A stretch of DNA of 64,000 nucleotides from the NCBI GenBank assembly GCA_003024785.1, contig PUQB01000056.1:420501-484500 (forward strand), in the 5' to 3' direction. Shown piece after piece: positions 33,905 through 45,682 of the stretch. Position 1 is the first letter of the stretch. Each line of letters opens with the position of its first letter. The position numbers and the translations under genes were made by a program. This stretch comes from Selaginella tamariscina (lineage: Eukaryota > Streptophyta > Lycopodiopsida > Selaginellales > Selaginellaceae). Under the pieces are notes generated by a model. The model was not told where the DNA came from and did not search any database. It worked only from the letters and a program-made list of their open reading frames with translations.

Positions 33905-34985
33905 ATGTCTTTTATCAATGTAGAACTCCTCGCGCAACAATTTCAACAATTACAACTTGAGAATCAATAGTTACGACATGATTTACATCGACAATCATTC
34001 TCATCATGGGTTTCAGAACCAAAAGTCAACCTACCAGCCAAGTTTGATGGCTCAAGGTCACAATTTTGGGGTTTCATGAATCAAGTTCAGCTGGTCTTTC
34101 GCTTACACATCAATACCCTACCATTACAGCACAAGTGGGTCTTGTAAATACACTCTTCATTGATGCAGCTTTGAAGTGGTTTGCACCTTTACTTGAGAAG
34201 GATTCACCACTCTTGAAATTATGAAATACATTTTTTCAAGCTTTTGAAGCTACCTTTAGTGATCTTGATTGTGAACGCACGACGGTAATCAAATTTTGAT
34301 GGCTACAACAAGGTTCCCATGCAACATGACATCAATTGGGATGACGCTGCCCTCCATGATCATTTCAGAGAAGATCTTGGTGACAATGTCAAGGATCTCC
34401 TACGTTCTCAACAAGTATTTTGTACTCCAACTTGAATAGTGCAAGAGTAATTAGCCACTTTATCTTTTGATGCTAAATCGATGCAAGTGGATGTTTTTTC
34501 GACCACAAGGACCACTAACAAGCCAAGCAACAACGAGTCAACAACGTCTTCAAGTAAATTTGTGTTTTATATGTGGTAAGGATGGACATCGAATTGCTAA
34601 GTGCCCAAATTGACAACAAATTCAAGCTAAGGTGGTGGATGGTCCCTTAGCCGAGTCGGGAAACGAGGAGGTCTAGTCCGAATAGAAGCATTTCAATTGA
34701 ACCACTTACAAGTCTACTCCAAATATTTCTTCCTCGACAACTATTCTACTTGTGATCTCGGCAATGAACACTAGCAAGTCCTTTCTTTATTCGATTACTA
34801 TCTCAACATCTAACGATATTCAAGTTAATATAGTAGTTCTACTTGATAGTGATGCAATTGGCAACTTGATTGACCATCTTTTTCGTTCAACAACATAATT
34901 TGAAGCTTTGTCTACATTCTGATCCAATTAAATTGACGATTGCTAATGGAAGACCAATGACGTTCAACAATATTACTAAAGAAAC
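33905..34985 (+). pseudogene. gag: E5 gag to protease remnant
   Basis: Begins MSFINVELLAQQFQQLQLEN with a stop, then EPKVNLPAKFDGSRSQFWGF and MNQVQLVFRLHIN, matching E8's EPKISMPEKFSGNRADFQGF. ALKWFAPLLEKDSPLL and FFQAFEATFSDLD follow. A knuckle at about 34564-34605 reads CFICGKDGHRIAKC and is intact. The protease box (about 34840) is LLDSDAIGNLI, with DTGA changed to DSDA. It stops before RT. Confidence 0.78.
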
Positions 34986-35091
34986 AATTCTAAGGATATA
35001 GATAAGGTTAAGGCCCTAAGGGTCATTAAATTTAGTTAAGACCAGATTTGGCTTCCCTTATAGTATTTAAGGGTAGACATGATTAGAGTTA

Positions 35092-35747
35092 TGGTCGTCG
35101 AAACTCCACAGGCTAGATGTGGTGTTACTTAGGAAGCCTTGGTGGTTGCTAGGATGCTGTTGGTAGTGTCCAGTCCTGGGGGTCCGTGCCAGTGAACCAG
35201 ACTTTACCTCGAGAGCACTGGAAGGTGTTGTGATGGCCCATGTACAAGTGAGTAGGAGTTCTTCTATTCGTAGTGTTGTCGCCTCCTTGTTGGTAAATCG
35301 TTGGACTAGAAGCGGAGCAAGAGGAGAGTAATTGGGAGAGGTGATGGATAGAGGAATCTAGATACAATATATATTGCCTGTCCGGATACAATGTGGCCCT
35401 AGAGAAGGTGGAGCAAGATACAAAGAAGAAGACGGATTAGAAGGACCCCGACCCACTACCAACTTTCCTACTTATATAGTGGGTCGGTCAGTGCTAGACC
35501 CTACGTTTAGGTGGCACTCTCCTATTGGTCTGCTGCCCTATGACAGAGTCTTGCCTATAGCATTTATGCACCTCCATCACGCATGTTGTCCTAAGTACCT
35601 TGGTAGTTGATTCGGATGATCGGATCTATGCCTTTGTTAAGTGCTGCTTGACAACTATCATCGTCAATTAGTACATTTGTACCTTCCCCACTTGGTCACT
35701 CCATCCCATCACTCGTTCTCGTTGGCGGTTTGACAATGATCAAACTA
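35092..35747 (-). repeat. E6 3' LTR
   Basis: On the plus strand it begins TGGTCGTCG, the reverse complement of E4's CGACGACCA end. It keeps the CTATATAAG TATA context (about 35474-35482 on the minus strand) and ends near CAAACTA at 35747. Confidence 0.85.
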
Positions 35748-35789
35748 CTGAACTTATTTGTTGACTCATCCTCAGGCCATGTGCTCCCT

Positions 35790-37461
35790 TGTCCTAGGTC
35801 ATGCCATAGTGGTTGCGATAAGTAGTAGCTTCACTTTCTACTGCCGCTAGCTTCAGCTTTAGGGCGATGATCATTGCATCCCGCAACTCGATAGTCTTTT
35901 GTAACTCCGCATGGAACCCTGCCTCCCACTGCTTCTGATCATGTTCTGCTTAAGCCTCAAGCTTTCAAATTCATTTGCGCGAGCGTTTAGCTCCTATTCC
36001 CTTACTGTGAGCAGTTGGGCTTGTCATTGAGTGTGCTTTGCTAACTCTGTGATAGTGGTTTGGGGTGGGTCCTAGCTTTTGGGTGAGCTGTGCTCCCTCC
36101 TTGCGCTTGACTGAAATGCAACACTCGCCTTTGGCCCTTCGGGCAGGGTTCTCTCAATTGGCGCAAGTGCGGTTCTAGCTATTTGCAAGTTGGGTGGTGT
36201 GCTTGTGCAACTCCTCTTTGACCGCTGCCAACTTTGCTTAGGCTTTTATGAATCCCTTCTCCTTTGCTCGATCCGAGTCATGAGTTCGTGAGTTTTGCCG
36301 CTCGTTCTCTGGTATGACCTAGCTACGGGCATGCCGTGGTGGTCTAGAGCCTTTGGAGGGTATCGTACTTACCCTGTAACCTACTGAGGTTTGTTGCTAA
36401 CTTGCTCTAGAGTCCCTTGCATCCTTCCTTCTCTTTTCTTTTACCTTAAGCTTAGCTATTATGGTATCATGTTTTTCTTGCCACGACTGGGAGGTGAGGT
36501 TGTTGTACACCGTCATTGTTTCCTTTAGTTGGTCAAAGGCCTCTGCGAGCTTGAGGTAAGTCGATGAGGCCACCAACTGTCAGCATGGAAATGCTAGTAG
36601 GCATCCTTCGACTCTTCCTCGGAATCGCCCTTCATTCTCTCTTGGTCTGGTCTAGTAGATTGTTGGGTATCTCTGACGAGGATTCCCCTGGTAACATGGG
36701 GACCGCTCGTATGGGTTTGTTGGTTGGTGCATGGGTGGTTCCTAATCAAAAGAGGGGTTGTCTCCCGCCTGCTTCTCTGACAACTCCGAGGGTTTTGGCT
36801 TTTCTTTGTTGCTTTGACTTGTTCTGATCGCTCTTTCTCCCCTGTCCCCCTACTAGTCCTGCTTGTAGCTATGCTGGTATTGAAGTTATAATTCGGCCAA
36901 ACTAAATCAGTTAGTCATGATACCGATATGGCAGCCGTGGAAAGTCTCCGCTCGGACCCGATTCAAACTCCATAGATCTTGCGGGTTAGTATCAAAACTA
37001 GGTATTGCCTAAGGCAATCTACCCAATTCACCACAACTCCTTCCCAAGCCCTACAGAGGTTGTTCATCAATCGCTTGGTGATTTATCTCCTCATTCTTCC
37101 ATGAACATGAAGGCCACTAGTGCTATGAACTCGGCTGCTTCTTCCCTTTCATGTATGCCCCATAATGCCTCATTCCCTTTGGTGGTGGACCTTTGCAGCT
37201 TCGTCTTCTACTATAAGGTTGTCCTCCGATAGTCGGAATACTATTGCTAGCTCGTCAAACATTATGTAGAAGGCTATGCTACCTCCTAAGCAAAACTGGA
37301 TCCCTCTTTGTCTAGTCTAGCTAGCTAACATTTCTGCAGACTGGATGAATTGCCCGGCTCTCACGGTGAATCCTAGATTCTCCACTTCTCCCACATAAGG
37401 TCGAAGAACTCGTCCATGCACATCTATCTCTTAACCTGCCGAACGTCGGGTTGGCGATCAA
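35790..37461 (-). pseudogene. E6 copy of the E4-type third ORF
   Basis: Minus-strand reading starts PKLIANPTFGRLRDRCAW (37459-37406), then in another frame ENLGFTVRAGQFIQS, matching E4's EKSEFAVRASHFIQT. The C-terminal end reads QKQWEAGFHAELQKTIELRD, MIIALKLKLAAVESEA and TTYRNHYGMT-stop (to about 35800), matching E4's TLKTTLAATESEITMYQELH. Several stops and frame changes. Presence of the same start and end in a second, independent copy shows that the ORF belongs to the family rather than being a local acquisition. Confidence 0.68.
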
Positions 37462-38550
37462 TTTAGGGTTTCAATAGGGTTAATAATAATAACTAGGGTA
37501 AACTTTAAACTCACAAGTTAAAAGATAACAACTAGATTAAAAATTCAATTTAAAAATTAATTCACCAATTTGTGTTAAGAAGATTAAAAGGATAATTATT
37601 AAGTTAAGGGTCTAATTTAATATAAACTCACTAGTTTAAAAAATAATAATTAGTTAAATAGTTAAGCTTAGACATGAGTTAACCTAAATTCACCATAACT
37701 AAATTAAAGATAAACTTAAATATAAAGCTAGTCCATTAAATAATTAAGCCCATCAATAATGAGTATGTGTATTAGTTAGTAAAATAATTTATTACAATAG
37801 GATTAAGTAAGACAATTAACCACTTACCAACCTAATTAAATATTGTAAAATATTATTATTTCATAATAAAAGTGCAAATTGGTGGTTTTATAAATAAAAT
37901 ACCATATCATACGATTATAAATAAATAAAGAAAATAAATTAATTAAATTTAAGTAAAATACATTAGATTAAAAGTCATCAATCTATCATGATATTCTAGA
38001 ACGACGGAGACCGCACAATTACATCTACACATTATAAATAAATTAAGAAAAGTAATCAATTAAATATTACTAAAGTAAATTAAATTAAAAGTCAGATTTA
38101 TGATATTCTAGAACAGAACTGCATTAGATGACAACGATGGCAAACACCTATAAATAAATTGAGAAAAATGAATTGATTAGTTGTTAAGTAGATTAAAAGT
38201 CAAATTTATTACGATATTCTAGAACCACGGTGACACATTAGATGACAACGATGGCAACACTACACATTGACATTACAAATTTAAATTTATAAAATTTAAT
38301 ATATTTTAACTTTAATGTTTTGAATTATATATTGGATCTCATTATTAATTTAGAAATTATAATTAAAATATATTTTATACTTTATAAATTTAATTTTAAA
38401 ATTAATATTGTGCAACATGTAAATTTCTTAATCGAATTAATTTTTTTTAATAAAATATAAATAAATTCATATAAAAATCTTATATAAAAGCTAGGAAAAT
38501 AATCCTATTTCAAATATTTGGTTCAAACAAGGGTCATCCGGATTACTGGA
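37462..38550. repeat. AT-rich spacer with a 118-bp tandem repeat
   Basis: No gene seen. From 37462 to about 37790 the GTTAAG-type repeats of 31717-33550 continue. From 37915 to 38272 a unit of about 118 bp occurs three times: each begins ATAAATAAATTAAGAAAA-like, contains GATATTCTAGAAC, and the last two end ATTAGATGACAACGATGGCAA. From 38273 to 38550 the sequence is very AT-rich with no visible structure. Confidence 0.7.
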
Positions 38551-38711
38551 CCTCAACCTGCCTCGTAAGTCCGTGAGAGACCTCTCAACTTGCAGTGAAC
38601 ACTGAGCGTTCTGGATGGCACTGCTCTGCATCAAATATATGAATGTACATTAACAAAAGTTGTTTGTATTTACACTGTTTATGGGTATTTACACTCCGCT
38701 TTGCTATTTGT

Positions 38712-40414
38712 TCAAGCCAATAATGAGTACATGGCACTTGACTCCACACCTAAGTCCTCGTAGCTGACTTCTCCAGTAAAATAAAGCACCGACGTGCTGG
38801 AACTGTTTCTTAGAACTGTCTTTACAATGTGAAGAGGAAGACAAGCAAGTGATAAGTGAACCATTGCAACTACGAGGAAAAGCCATGTGAAAATGTATCC
38901 GTATCTTGGATAAAAGCTCCACGCTCTCTTTGATACTGGGAGTTGCATTAGAAACACTGAATCTGATATACCTTCCCTGTAAAACACCACATTTTACGTA
39001 CATATAAATATGCTTTCTTCCACCCACGCATACCTGTAATCAAATACTTGATTGTATGGGTTGATAATGGCACTGATACCTCCAGTTGAGCATCTAAACC
39101 AAGTAAAACCATTCTCTATTCCCTCAACGACTCACCTTCATATAAACGTGGCCCAGTAGCTCCCCATGTCTCAGCAGGTTGCAACATGAGATCTACCCTG
39201 TATATTAAGTTATATATCACAAAACGCGAACTGTTTGTATTATTTCTTCACCTTTTCTGTCCAGCTTGACGAATGTAGTCTGGAAAATCGAAATCGAAGC
39301 AAATGGAACCTCCAATTCTTCCCAGCTCGGTATCAACAAATGGCATTTCCAGCTTTCCTGGAGTTACATCGTCCTCGACGAATCTAACTGGATGAGATTT
39401 CTTGTAACTAAAACCTATGGATCCATTGGGTAAAACAAGGTCAAACATGTTGTAACTCAGGTTGGTTTCAACGTCAAAGTAAGTATAAGTCACACCAAGA
39501 ACAGCTTTGTGATCAGCAACTTGACGAGCTTTACTTAACAGACTCTCTTTAGCTTCTCTGCCATGAACATAAACGGATGCTTCAGACCACAACACAAGCT
39601 TGTCTCCAGCGTGAACTCTCTCCCTCGTCCTGTTCATGAGAGTCTCACTGTCCTCGTACACAAGCTCTTACCAAGTATACATGAGACCGGCACCGTGGGA
39701 GCCATGGTGTCCTTTAGCTCTCTCTGGGTAGAAACTCCCAGAGAACAAAGTAACTCTTGCACTTCCATATAACAGGCATATCAAGAAAACGCCCCCAAAG
39801 GCTCTTTCTTGAACCTTGAGCATCTGCTTCGAAGCAGGGTGCTTATATACAGCCTTCTCGTGTAGAAGAGCTGAGAACCATGCCATCAGGAAAGTGATAC
39901 CGTCGACTCCCCATATGCTGGAGCTCATCACAAGTGGTTGTATGTGGAACTGTGTGACACATGGAGAAGGATTGTTCCCATGCCACCATGTTTGTTCCAG
40001 AAATGCCATACGCCAGTCCATAGTGAAGCGAACACGAAGGGATTGGAGAGTGTTGCAAGAGGAAACCTCTTTCTGTATATGATACTCACAGAGAAAGGGA
40101 TTGATAGGCATACCCAGAGAAGCAGGCTCCAGATAAACCCCACAAACAGAGTGTTGCTGTTTTGCTGTTGTGTTCCTGGGAAGAAAGGGCGAAATGCAAG
40201 ACTTGTTACACTTGCTTGTGCGATGATTGCTACAAGGATTACACCCAGAGAAGAGTACCAGTTCTTGCTTGAATAATTGCAATTTGTGTAAAAACTGTAG
40301 AAGGAAGAACGGCTGCAGCCATGAACAAATCTCGACATTATGAAACCCAGTAAAGAATGTGCAAATCAAAGAGAGGACAAACAGGAGAGGTGTAGACGGA
40401 GAAACTGCTCTCAT
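38712..40414 (-). pseudogene. Lnt-like gene, copy A (nitrilase superfamily), frame lesions
   Basis: Resembles apolipoprotein N-acyltransferase: N-terminal membrane segments plus a carbon-nitrogen hydrolase domain. Start is ATG 40414 (MRAVSPSTPLLFVLSLIC, hydrophobic). Membrane part: PFVFASLWTGVW, then TQFHIQPLVMSSSIWGVDGI and TFLMAWFSALLHE. The nitrilase triad is visible as VLWSEAS (Glu), SYKKSHPV (Lys) and GGSICFDFDFPDY (Cys). Two short introns fit GT-AG with preserved phase: 39251-39198 and 39033-38977. The last exon (38976-38712) has a membrane segment, YIFTWLFLVVAMVHLSLACL. Lesions seen: a frame jump after SLWTGVW (shared with copy B) and a one-base loss in exon 2 near 39120 relative to copies B and C. 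In bacteria Lnt acylates lipoproteins at the outer face of the inner membrane; the eukaryotic role is unknown to me. Sequencing error could explain some breaks. Confidence 0.82.
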
Positions 40415-40460
40415 CCTCTCTCTTCCTGAGTCGGTATGTGTCTTTACAACATGTTCAATT

Positions 40461-40480
40461 AATATATAATGTATATAAAC
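40461..40480 (-). promoter_or_regulatory. TATA-like element upstream of copy A
   Basis: On the minus strand GTTTATATACATTATATATT lies about 47-66 bases before the ATG. The same sequence stands before the start of copy B (about 44000-44020) and copy C (about 63140-63160). Conservation and spacing fit a core promoter, but no transcript start is known. Confidence 0.4.
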
Positions 40481-42111
40481 AATACATTATCTTTGGATGA
40501 TACACGTTTAATTGGTTCAAATATAATTTTAAATATGCAGATTTACTCATGGTGGTAGTTGAGATTCACAATATAAAAGTGAAAATTATCATATAATTAT
40601 ATATAAATAGTAATTAAATAATTATGGTTTATTGATATTGTTACATATTTATGGTGTTTTATATATTACAATAGTGATATTAAAACACATTTCTGATTGT
40701 GTAAATAATATTATATATTATTTGTATATCTACAAATTGCATGTTAATATAATATAAGTGAATTTAACTTTGTAGCGGGGCCGTTTTACTAAGAAAAATA
40801 AGTGTTTTACTTGTAGGAATGGGTGACTGACTAACTAATCAATTGTCTTTCCTCCACAGAAGAATCATGTATATATTTGAACAGGACAATGACGTGAACA
40901 AAATATTGCTTATTAACCGTTATTTGTCTCAATGAGTTTTCATTAATGTTTGATATGAATTTTAAATCTATTTGAGTCAAGTATATAATTCTTTGTATTT
41001 AATATTTATTTATATTTAAATTATAATATAATTAAAATAATTTTATTAAATTATAACTAACAAAGCCCATTTATTGATTACTAAACCAAACTTCTAAGCG
41101 ACTTATGAACTATATTTTAATTGCCATCCGCTAGGATAAGAACGTTAAGTGTGACATTTTATTTATTTTTGAGATTAACAAGTTTTATTAATTATAAAAT
41201 TATAAATTATGATTAAATTAGTCATGAACCACAATTAAATTATTTTTTTAACAATATCGACTCATGAACTTAATTTGATCTCAAATTCATTAGACACAAA
41301 TTAATATCCAACCTCAATTAATTAAAGAAAATACAGTGTCAAAATACATCTTTGAACGATACACACAATATACCAGTGGTCCTCTCCCTCTGTATTTAGG
41401 CTAAATAAACATCCAAAATCTACATGCATCTCCCAAAACATGTATAAATTTTTATGTATTATTCCGAAAAGAACGTCCTTGTGTCAGACTTCAACTGTAG
41501 ACAAAGGCAATGACATTAAGTCGGCATCTGCCTGGCCCTACAAGTTACATGGCATGTAGTACAAGACAAGTCGTATGGTTCCCACAACATAGCAAATCAA
41601 TCTAACTCTAGTGTTTACGTGTTGGGATTGTTGCGCATTGGGATTTAATCTTTACGTGTTGGAATTTATAGCTTCTGGCCTACTGAACTAACTTCCACTC
41701 GAAATATGCACTTTAAAGGAAAATAACAAGTGTAGATACTGATTGCAAGGAAGGAAGGAAGACAGTCCTGAAACTTGTGAATAATAGTGTGAGTGTAATT
41801 TTGCTAGTGCATGTATATATTCCCGTATCCCCATCCCTATCTACTTGAACCAAGGTAATGTGTTAAATGATATGACATACATTTATCGACTCATCCTTTG
41901 TCTAGAGGTGGTACCTATGATTAAGTCATCCGCCTACACTATATATACATATATATATTTACACAAGATCTAACATAGAAACATGGTTTTTTCTTGTTTT
42001 TCTTTTTATAAAAGGGAAAAACAAAAAGATTCTAAGCCCCAGAGTCCTTTTTGGCGGGACTCCTGAATATTCTAAGCCGAGCCTCCTTTTCGGTGGGACT
42101 CTCTACATGAA
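40481..42111. other. Unit A spacer, no gene seen
   Basis: AT-rich spacer. Open frames here are short and not conserved. Recognisable landmarks repeated in unit B are CAATATACCAGTGGTCCTCT, TACATGGCATGTAGTACAAG and a tract TATAAAAGGGAAAAACAAAA followed by CTGAATATTCTAAGCCGAG at the right end. Confidence 0.7.
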
Positions 42112-42241
42112 CCTCATCCTGCCTCGTAAGTCCGTGAGAGATCCCTCAAGTTGGGACGACATTGGACCACTGCTCTGCATCAAATATATTAATGTACATT
42201 AACAAAGTTGTTGGTATTTACACTCGGCTGTTGCTATTTGT

Positions 42242-43947
42242 TCAAGCCAATAATGAGTACATCGTATTTGACTCCACACCTAAGTCCTCGTAACTGACTT
42301 CTCCAGTAAATAAAGCACCGACGTGTTAGAACTGTTTCTTAGAACTGTCTTTACAATGTGAAGAGGAAGACAAGCAAGTGATAAGTGAACCATTGCAACT
42401 ACAAGGAAAAGCCATGTGAAAATGTATCCGTATCTTGGATAAAAGCTCCACGCTCTCTTGATACTGGGAGTTGCATTAGAAACACTGAATCTGATGGACC
42501 TTCCTGTAAACACCACATTTACGTACATATAAATATGCTTTCTTCCACCCACGCATACCTGTAATCAAATACTTGATTGTATGGGTTGATAATGGCACTG
42601 ATACCTCCAGTTGAGCATCTAAACCAAGTAAAACCATTCTCTATTGCCCTCAACGACTCACCTTCATATAAACGTGGCCCAGTAGCTCCCCATGTAGCAG
42701 CAGGTTGCAACATGAGATCTACCCTGTATATTAAGTTATATTATAACATATCCAAAAACGCGAACTGTTGTATTTTTCTTCACCTTTTCTGTCCAGCTTG
42801 ACGAATGTAGTCTGGAAAATCAAAATCAAAGCAAATGGAACCTCCAATTCTTCCCAGCTCGGTATCAACAAATGGCAATTTCCAGCTTTCCTGGAGTTAC
42901 ATCGTCTTCAACGAATATAACTGGATGAGCTTTCTTGTAACTAAAACCTATGGATCCATTGGGTAAAACAAGGTCAAACATGTTGTAGCTCAAGTTGGTT
43001 TCAACCTCAAAGTAACTATAAGTCACACCAAAGAACAGCTTTGTGGTCAGCAACTTTGCGAGCTTCAGCTAACAGACTCTCTCTGGCTTCCCTGCCATGA
43101 ACATAAACGGATGCTTCAGACCACAACACAAGCTTGTCTCCAGCGTGAACTCTCTCCCTCGTCCTGTTCATGAGAGTTTCCACTGTTCTCGTACACAAAC
43201 AGCTCATTACCAAGTATACATGAGACTGGGACCGTGGGAGCCATGGTGTTCCTTTAGCTCTCTCTGGTAGAAACTCCAGAGAACAAAGTAACTCTTGCAC
43301 TTCCATATAACAGGCATATCAAGAAAACGCCCCCAAAGGCTCTTTCTTGAACCTTGAGCATCTGCTTCGAAGCAGGGTGCTTATATACAACCTTCTCGTG
43401 TAGAAGAGCTGAGAACCATGCCATCAGGAAAGTGATACCGTCGACTCCCCATATGCTGGAGCTCATCACAAGTGGTTGTATGGAACTGTGTGACACCTGG
43501 GAGAAAGGATTGTTCCCATGCCACCATGTTTGTTCCAGAAATGCCATACGCCAGTCCATAGTGAAGCGAACACAAGGGATTGGAGAGTGTTGCAAGAGAA
43601 ACCTCTTTCTGTATATGATACTCACCAGGAAAGGGATTGATAGGCATACCCAGAGAAGCAGGCTCCAGATAACCCCACAAACATTGTGTTGCTGTTTTGC
43701 TGTTGTGTTCCTGGGAAGAAAGGGCGAAATGCAAGGCTTGTTACATTTGCTTGTCGATGATTGCTACAAGGATTACACCCAGAGAAGAGTACCAGTTCTG
43801 CTTGAATAATTGCGATTTGTGTAAAAACTGTAGAAGGAAGAACGGCTGAAGCCATGAACAAATCTCGACATTATGAAACCCAGTAAAGAATGTGCAAATC
43901 AAAGAGAGAACAAACAGGAGAGGTGTAGACGGAGAAACTGCTCTCAT
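42242..43947 (-). pseudogene. Lnt-like gene, copy B, frame lesions
   Basis: Same layout as copy A. Start ATG 43947 (MRAVSPSTPLLFVL), membrane part with SLWTGV-type context and SIQPLVMSSSIWGVDGI, nitrilase part with VLWSEAS (Glu) and SYKKAHPV (Lys). The exon-2 segment is intact here (LYEGESLRAIENGFTWFRC). Lesions: a base gained or lost near 43025-43190 (VETLMNRT out of frame with the Lys part), an extra base before the Cys box near 42885, one base lost at the exon-3 acceptor (about 42504) that is compensated near 42474, and a base lost near 42307 that replaces the C-terminal tail. The protein is therefore probably not made intact. Confidence 0.8.
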
Positions 43948-45682
43948 CCTCTCTCTTCTTGAGCTCGGTATGTGTCTTACAACATTCACAGGAATCTTTA
44001 ATTAATATATAATGTATATAAACAATACATTATCTTTGGATGATACACGTTCAATTGGTTCAAATATAATTTTAAATATGCAGATTCACTTCACGGTGGT
44101 AGTTGAGATTCAAAATATAAAAGTGAGAATTATCATATAATTATATATAAGATAATTATGGTTATTGACATTGTTACATTATTAATGCATGTAACATTGG
44201 TGTGTATATCTACAAATTGCATGTTAATATAATATAAGTAAATTTAACTTTGTAGGGGGAAGAATTTGTTGGAGTGGGTGACTGACTAACTAATTAATTA
44301 TCGTATGTTTACTCCACATAAGAATCATGTATAGATTTGACAGAAATATTGCTTATTAACAAAGGCAGGACTCGTTATTTGTCTCAATGAGTTTTTCATT
44401 AATGTTTGATTTTTATGATTTTATGATTTTAAATCTATTTGAGTTAAAGTATATAATTCTTTGTATTTAATATTTTATTATATTTAAACTATAATATAAA
44501 TAAAATAATTTTATTAAATTATGAACAATCTTATTTAGTAAAGCCATTTGTTGATTACGAAACTAAACTTCTAAGCGACTTATGAACTATATTTTTAATG
44601 CCATTCGCTAGGAACCTTAAGTGTGACATTTCATTTATTTTTTAAATTAATAAGTTTTACTAATTATAAAATTATAAATTATAAATTTTATCCTTCATTA
44701 TTTAGATTAGTCATGAGCCACAATTAAATTATTTTTTTAATAACTCACTCATGAACTTAATTTGATCTCAAATTCATTAGACACAGATTAATATCCAACT
44801 TCATAATTAATTAAAAAAACTACAGTGTCAAAATACATCTTTTGAACGATACACCAATATACCAGTGGTCCTCTCCCTCTGTATTTAGGCTAAATAAACA
44901 TCCAAAATCTACATGCATCTCCCAAACATGTATAAATTTTATGTATTATTCCAAAAAGAACATCCTTGTGTCAGACTTCAACTGTAGACAAGGCAATGAC
45001 ATTAAGTCGGCATCTACAAGTTACATGGCATGTAGTACAAGACAAGTCGTATGGTTCCCACAACATAGCAAATCAATCTCACTCTAGTGTTTACGTGTTG
45101 GGATTGTTGCGCATTGGGATTTGTAATCTTTACGTGTTGGAATTTATAGCTTCTGGCCTTACTGAACTAACTTCCACTCGAAATTTGTGATGATACACAT
45201 GAGACAACCCATAACACTACGAGAACGTAGGCTCCTCGAATCAGCCAAAGAAGTTAAGTGACGCACTTTAAAGGAAAATAACAAGTGTAGATACTGATTG
45301 CAAGGAAGGAAGGAAGAAACTTGTGAATGATAATGTAAGTGTAATTTTGCTATGCATGTATATATCTCCCGTATCCCATCCCTATCTACTTGTAAACCAA
45401 GGTAATGTGTTAAATGATATGTGACATACATTTATCGACTCATCCTTTGTCTAGAGGTGGTACCTATGATTTAAGTTATTCGCCTACACTATATATACAT
45501 ATATATTTACACTAAATCTAGCATAGAAACATGGTTTTTTCTTGTTTTTCTTTTTATAAAAAGGAAAAACAAAAAGAATCTAAGCCCCAGATTCCTTTTT
45601 GGCGGGACTCCTGAATATTCTAAGCCGAGCCTCCTCCTGAATATTTTAAGTGGAGCCTCCTTTTCGGTGGGACTCTCTACAT
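43948..45682. other. Unit B spacer, no gene seen
   Basis: Matches the unit A spacer with indels, including TATA-like sequence near 44000-44020, the CAATATACCAGTGGTCCTCT landmark (44863) and the CTGAATATTCTAAGCCGAG landmark (about 45611), here followed by a partial repetition (CTCCTGAATATTTTAAG). Confidence 0.7.

Larger units (their letters stand above)
33551..35091 (+). mobile_element. E5: internally deleted chromovirus remnant
   Basis: A probable 5' LTR (33551-33849) ends CTTGACA and is followed by GTTTGAT, the same junction as in E8 (TTGACA/GTTTGAT at 48162). Then come gag, a knuckle and a protease remnant, and a piece of 3' LTR (about 34992-35091) recognised by TAAATTTAGTTAAGACCAGATTTGGCTTCCC, which repeats 33693-33720. 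RT, RNase H and integrase are absent. E6 begins at 35092 inside the 3' LTR. Gag is homologous to that of E8. Confidence 0.75.
35092..37461 (-). mobile_element. E6: truncated minus-strand relative of E4
   Basis: On the minus strand this is the 3' end of an E4-family element: third ORF, then LTR. The LTR runs 35747-35092 and the internal part reaches 37461, where homology to E4 (near 24215) stops and the GTTAAG repeat field resumes. gag, pol and the 5' LTR are lost. It landed in or next to the 3' LTR of E5; no target duplication can be read because the other end is gone. Confidence 0.85.
38551..42111. repeat. Tandem unit A of the Lnt-like array (about 3.56 kb)
   Basis: Begins CCTCAACCTGCCTCGTAAGTCCGTGAGAG and contains the gene on the minus strand plus about 1.7 kb of upstream spacer. 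Both gene and spacer recur in unit B (42112-45682) and unit C (from 45683), so the whole block, not only the gene, was duplicated. Confidence 0.9.
42112..45682. repeat. Tandem unit B of the Lnt-like array (about 3.57 kb)
   Basis: Starts ACCTCATCCTGCCTCGTAAG. It aligns along its whole length with unit A, gene and spacer. Small indels are common in both gene and spacer. Confidence 0.9.

Noticed and set aside
38712-43947. Bacterial contamination as the source of the Lnt-like genes
   Set aside because: The genes have GT-AG introns and AT-rich spacers, and plant Copia elements are inserted in one copy with target duplications.
44842-45190. Small ORFs in the Lnt unit spacer
   Set aside because: The same region of unit A (41380-41700) does not keep the frames, so they are chance.
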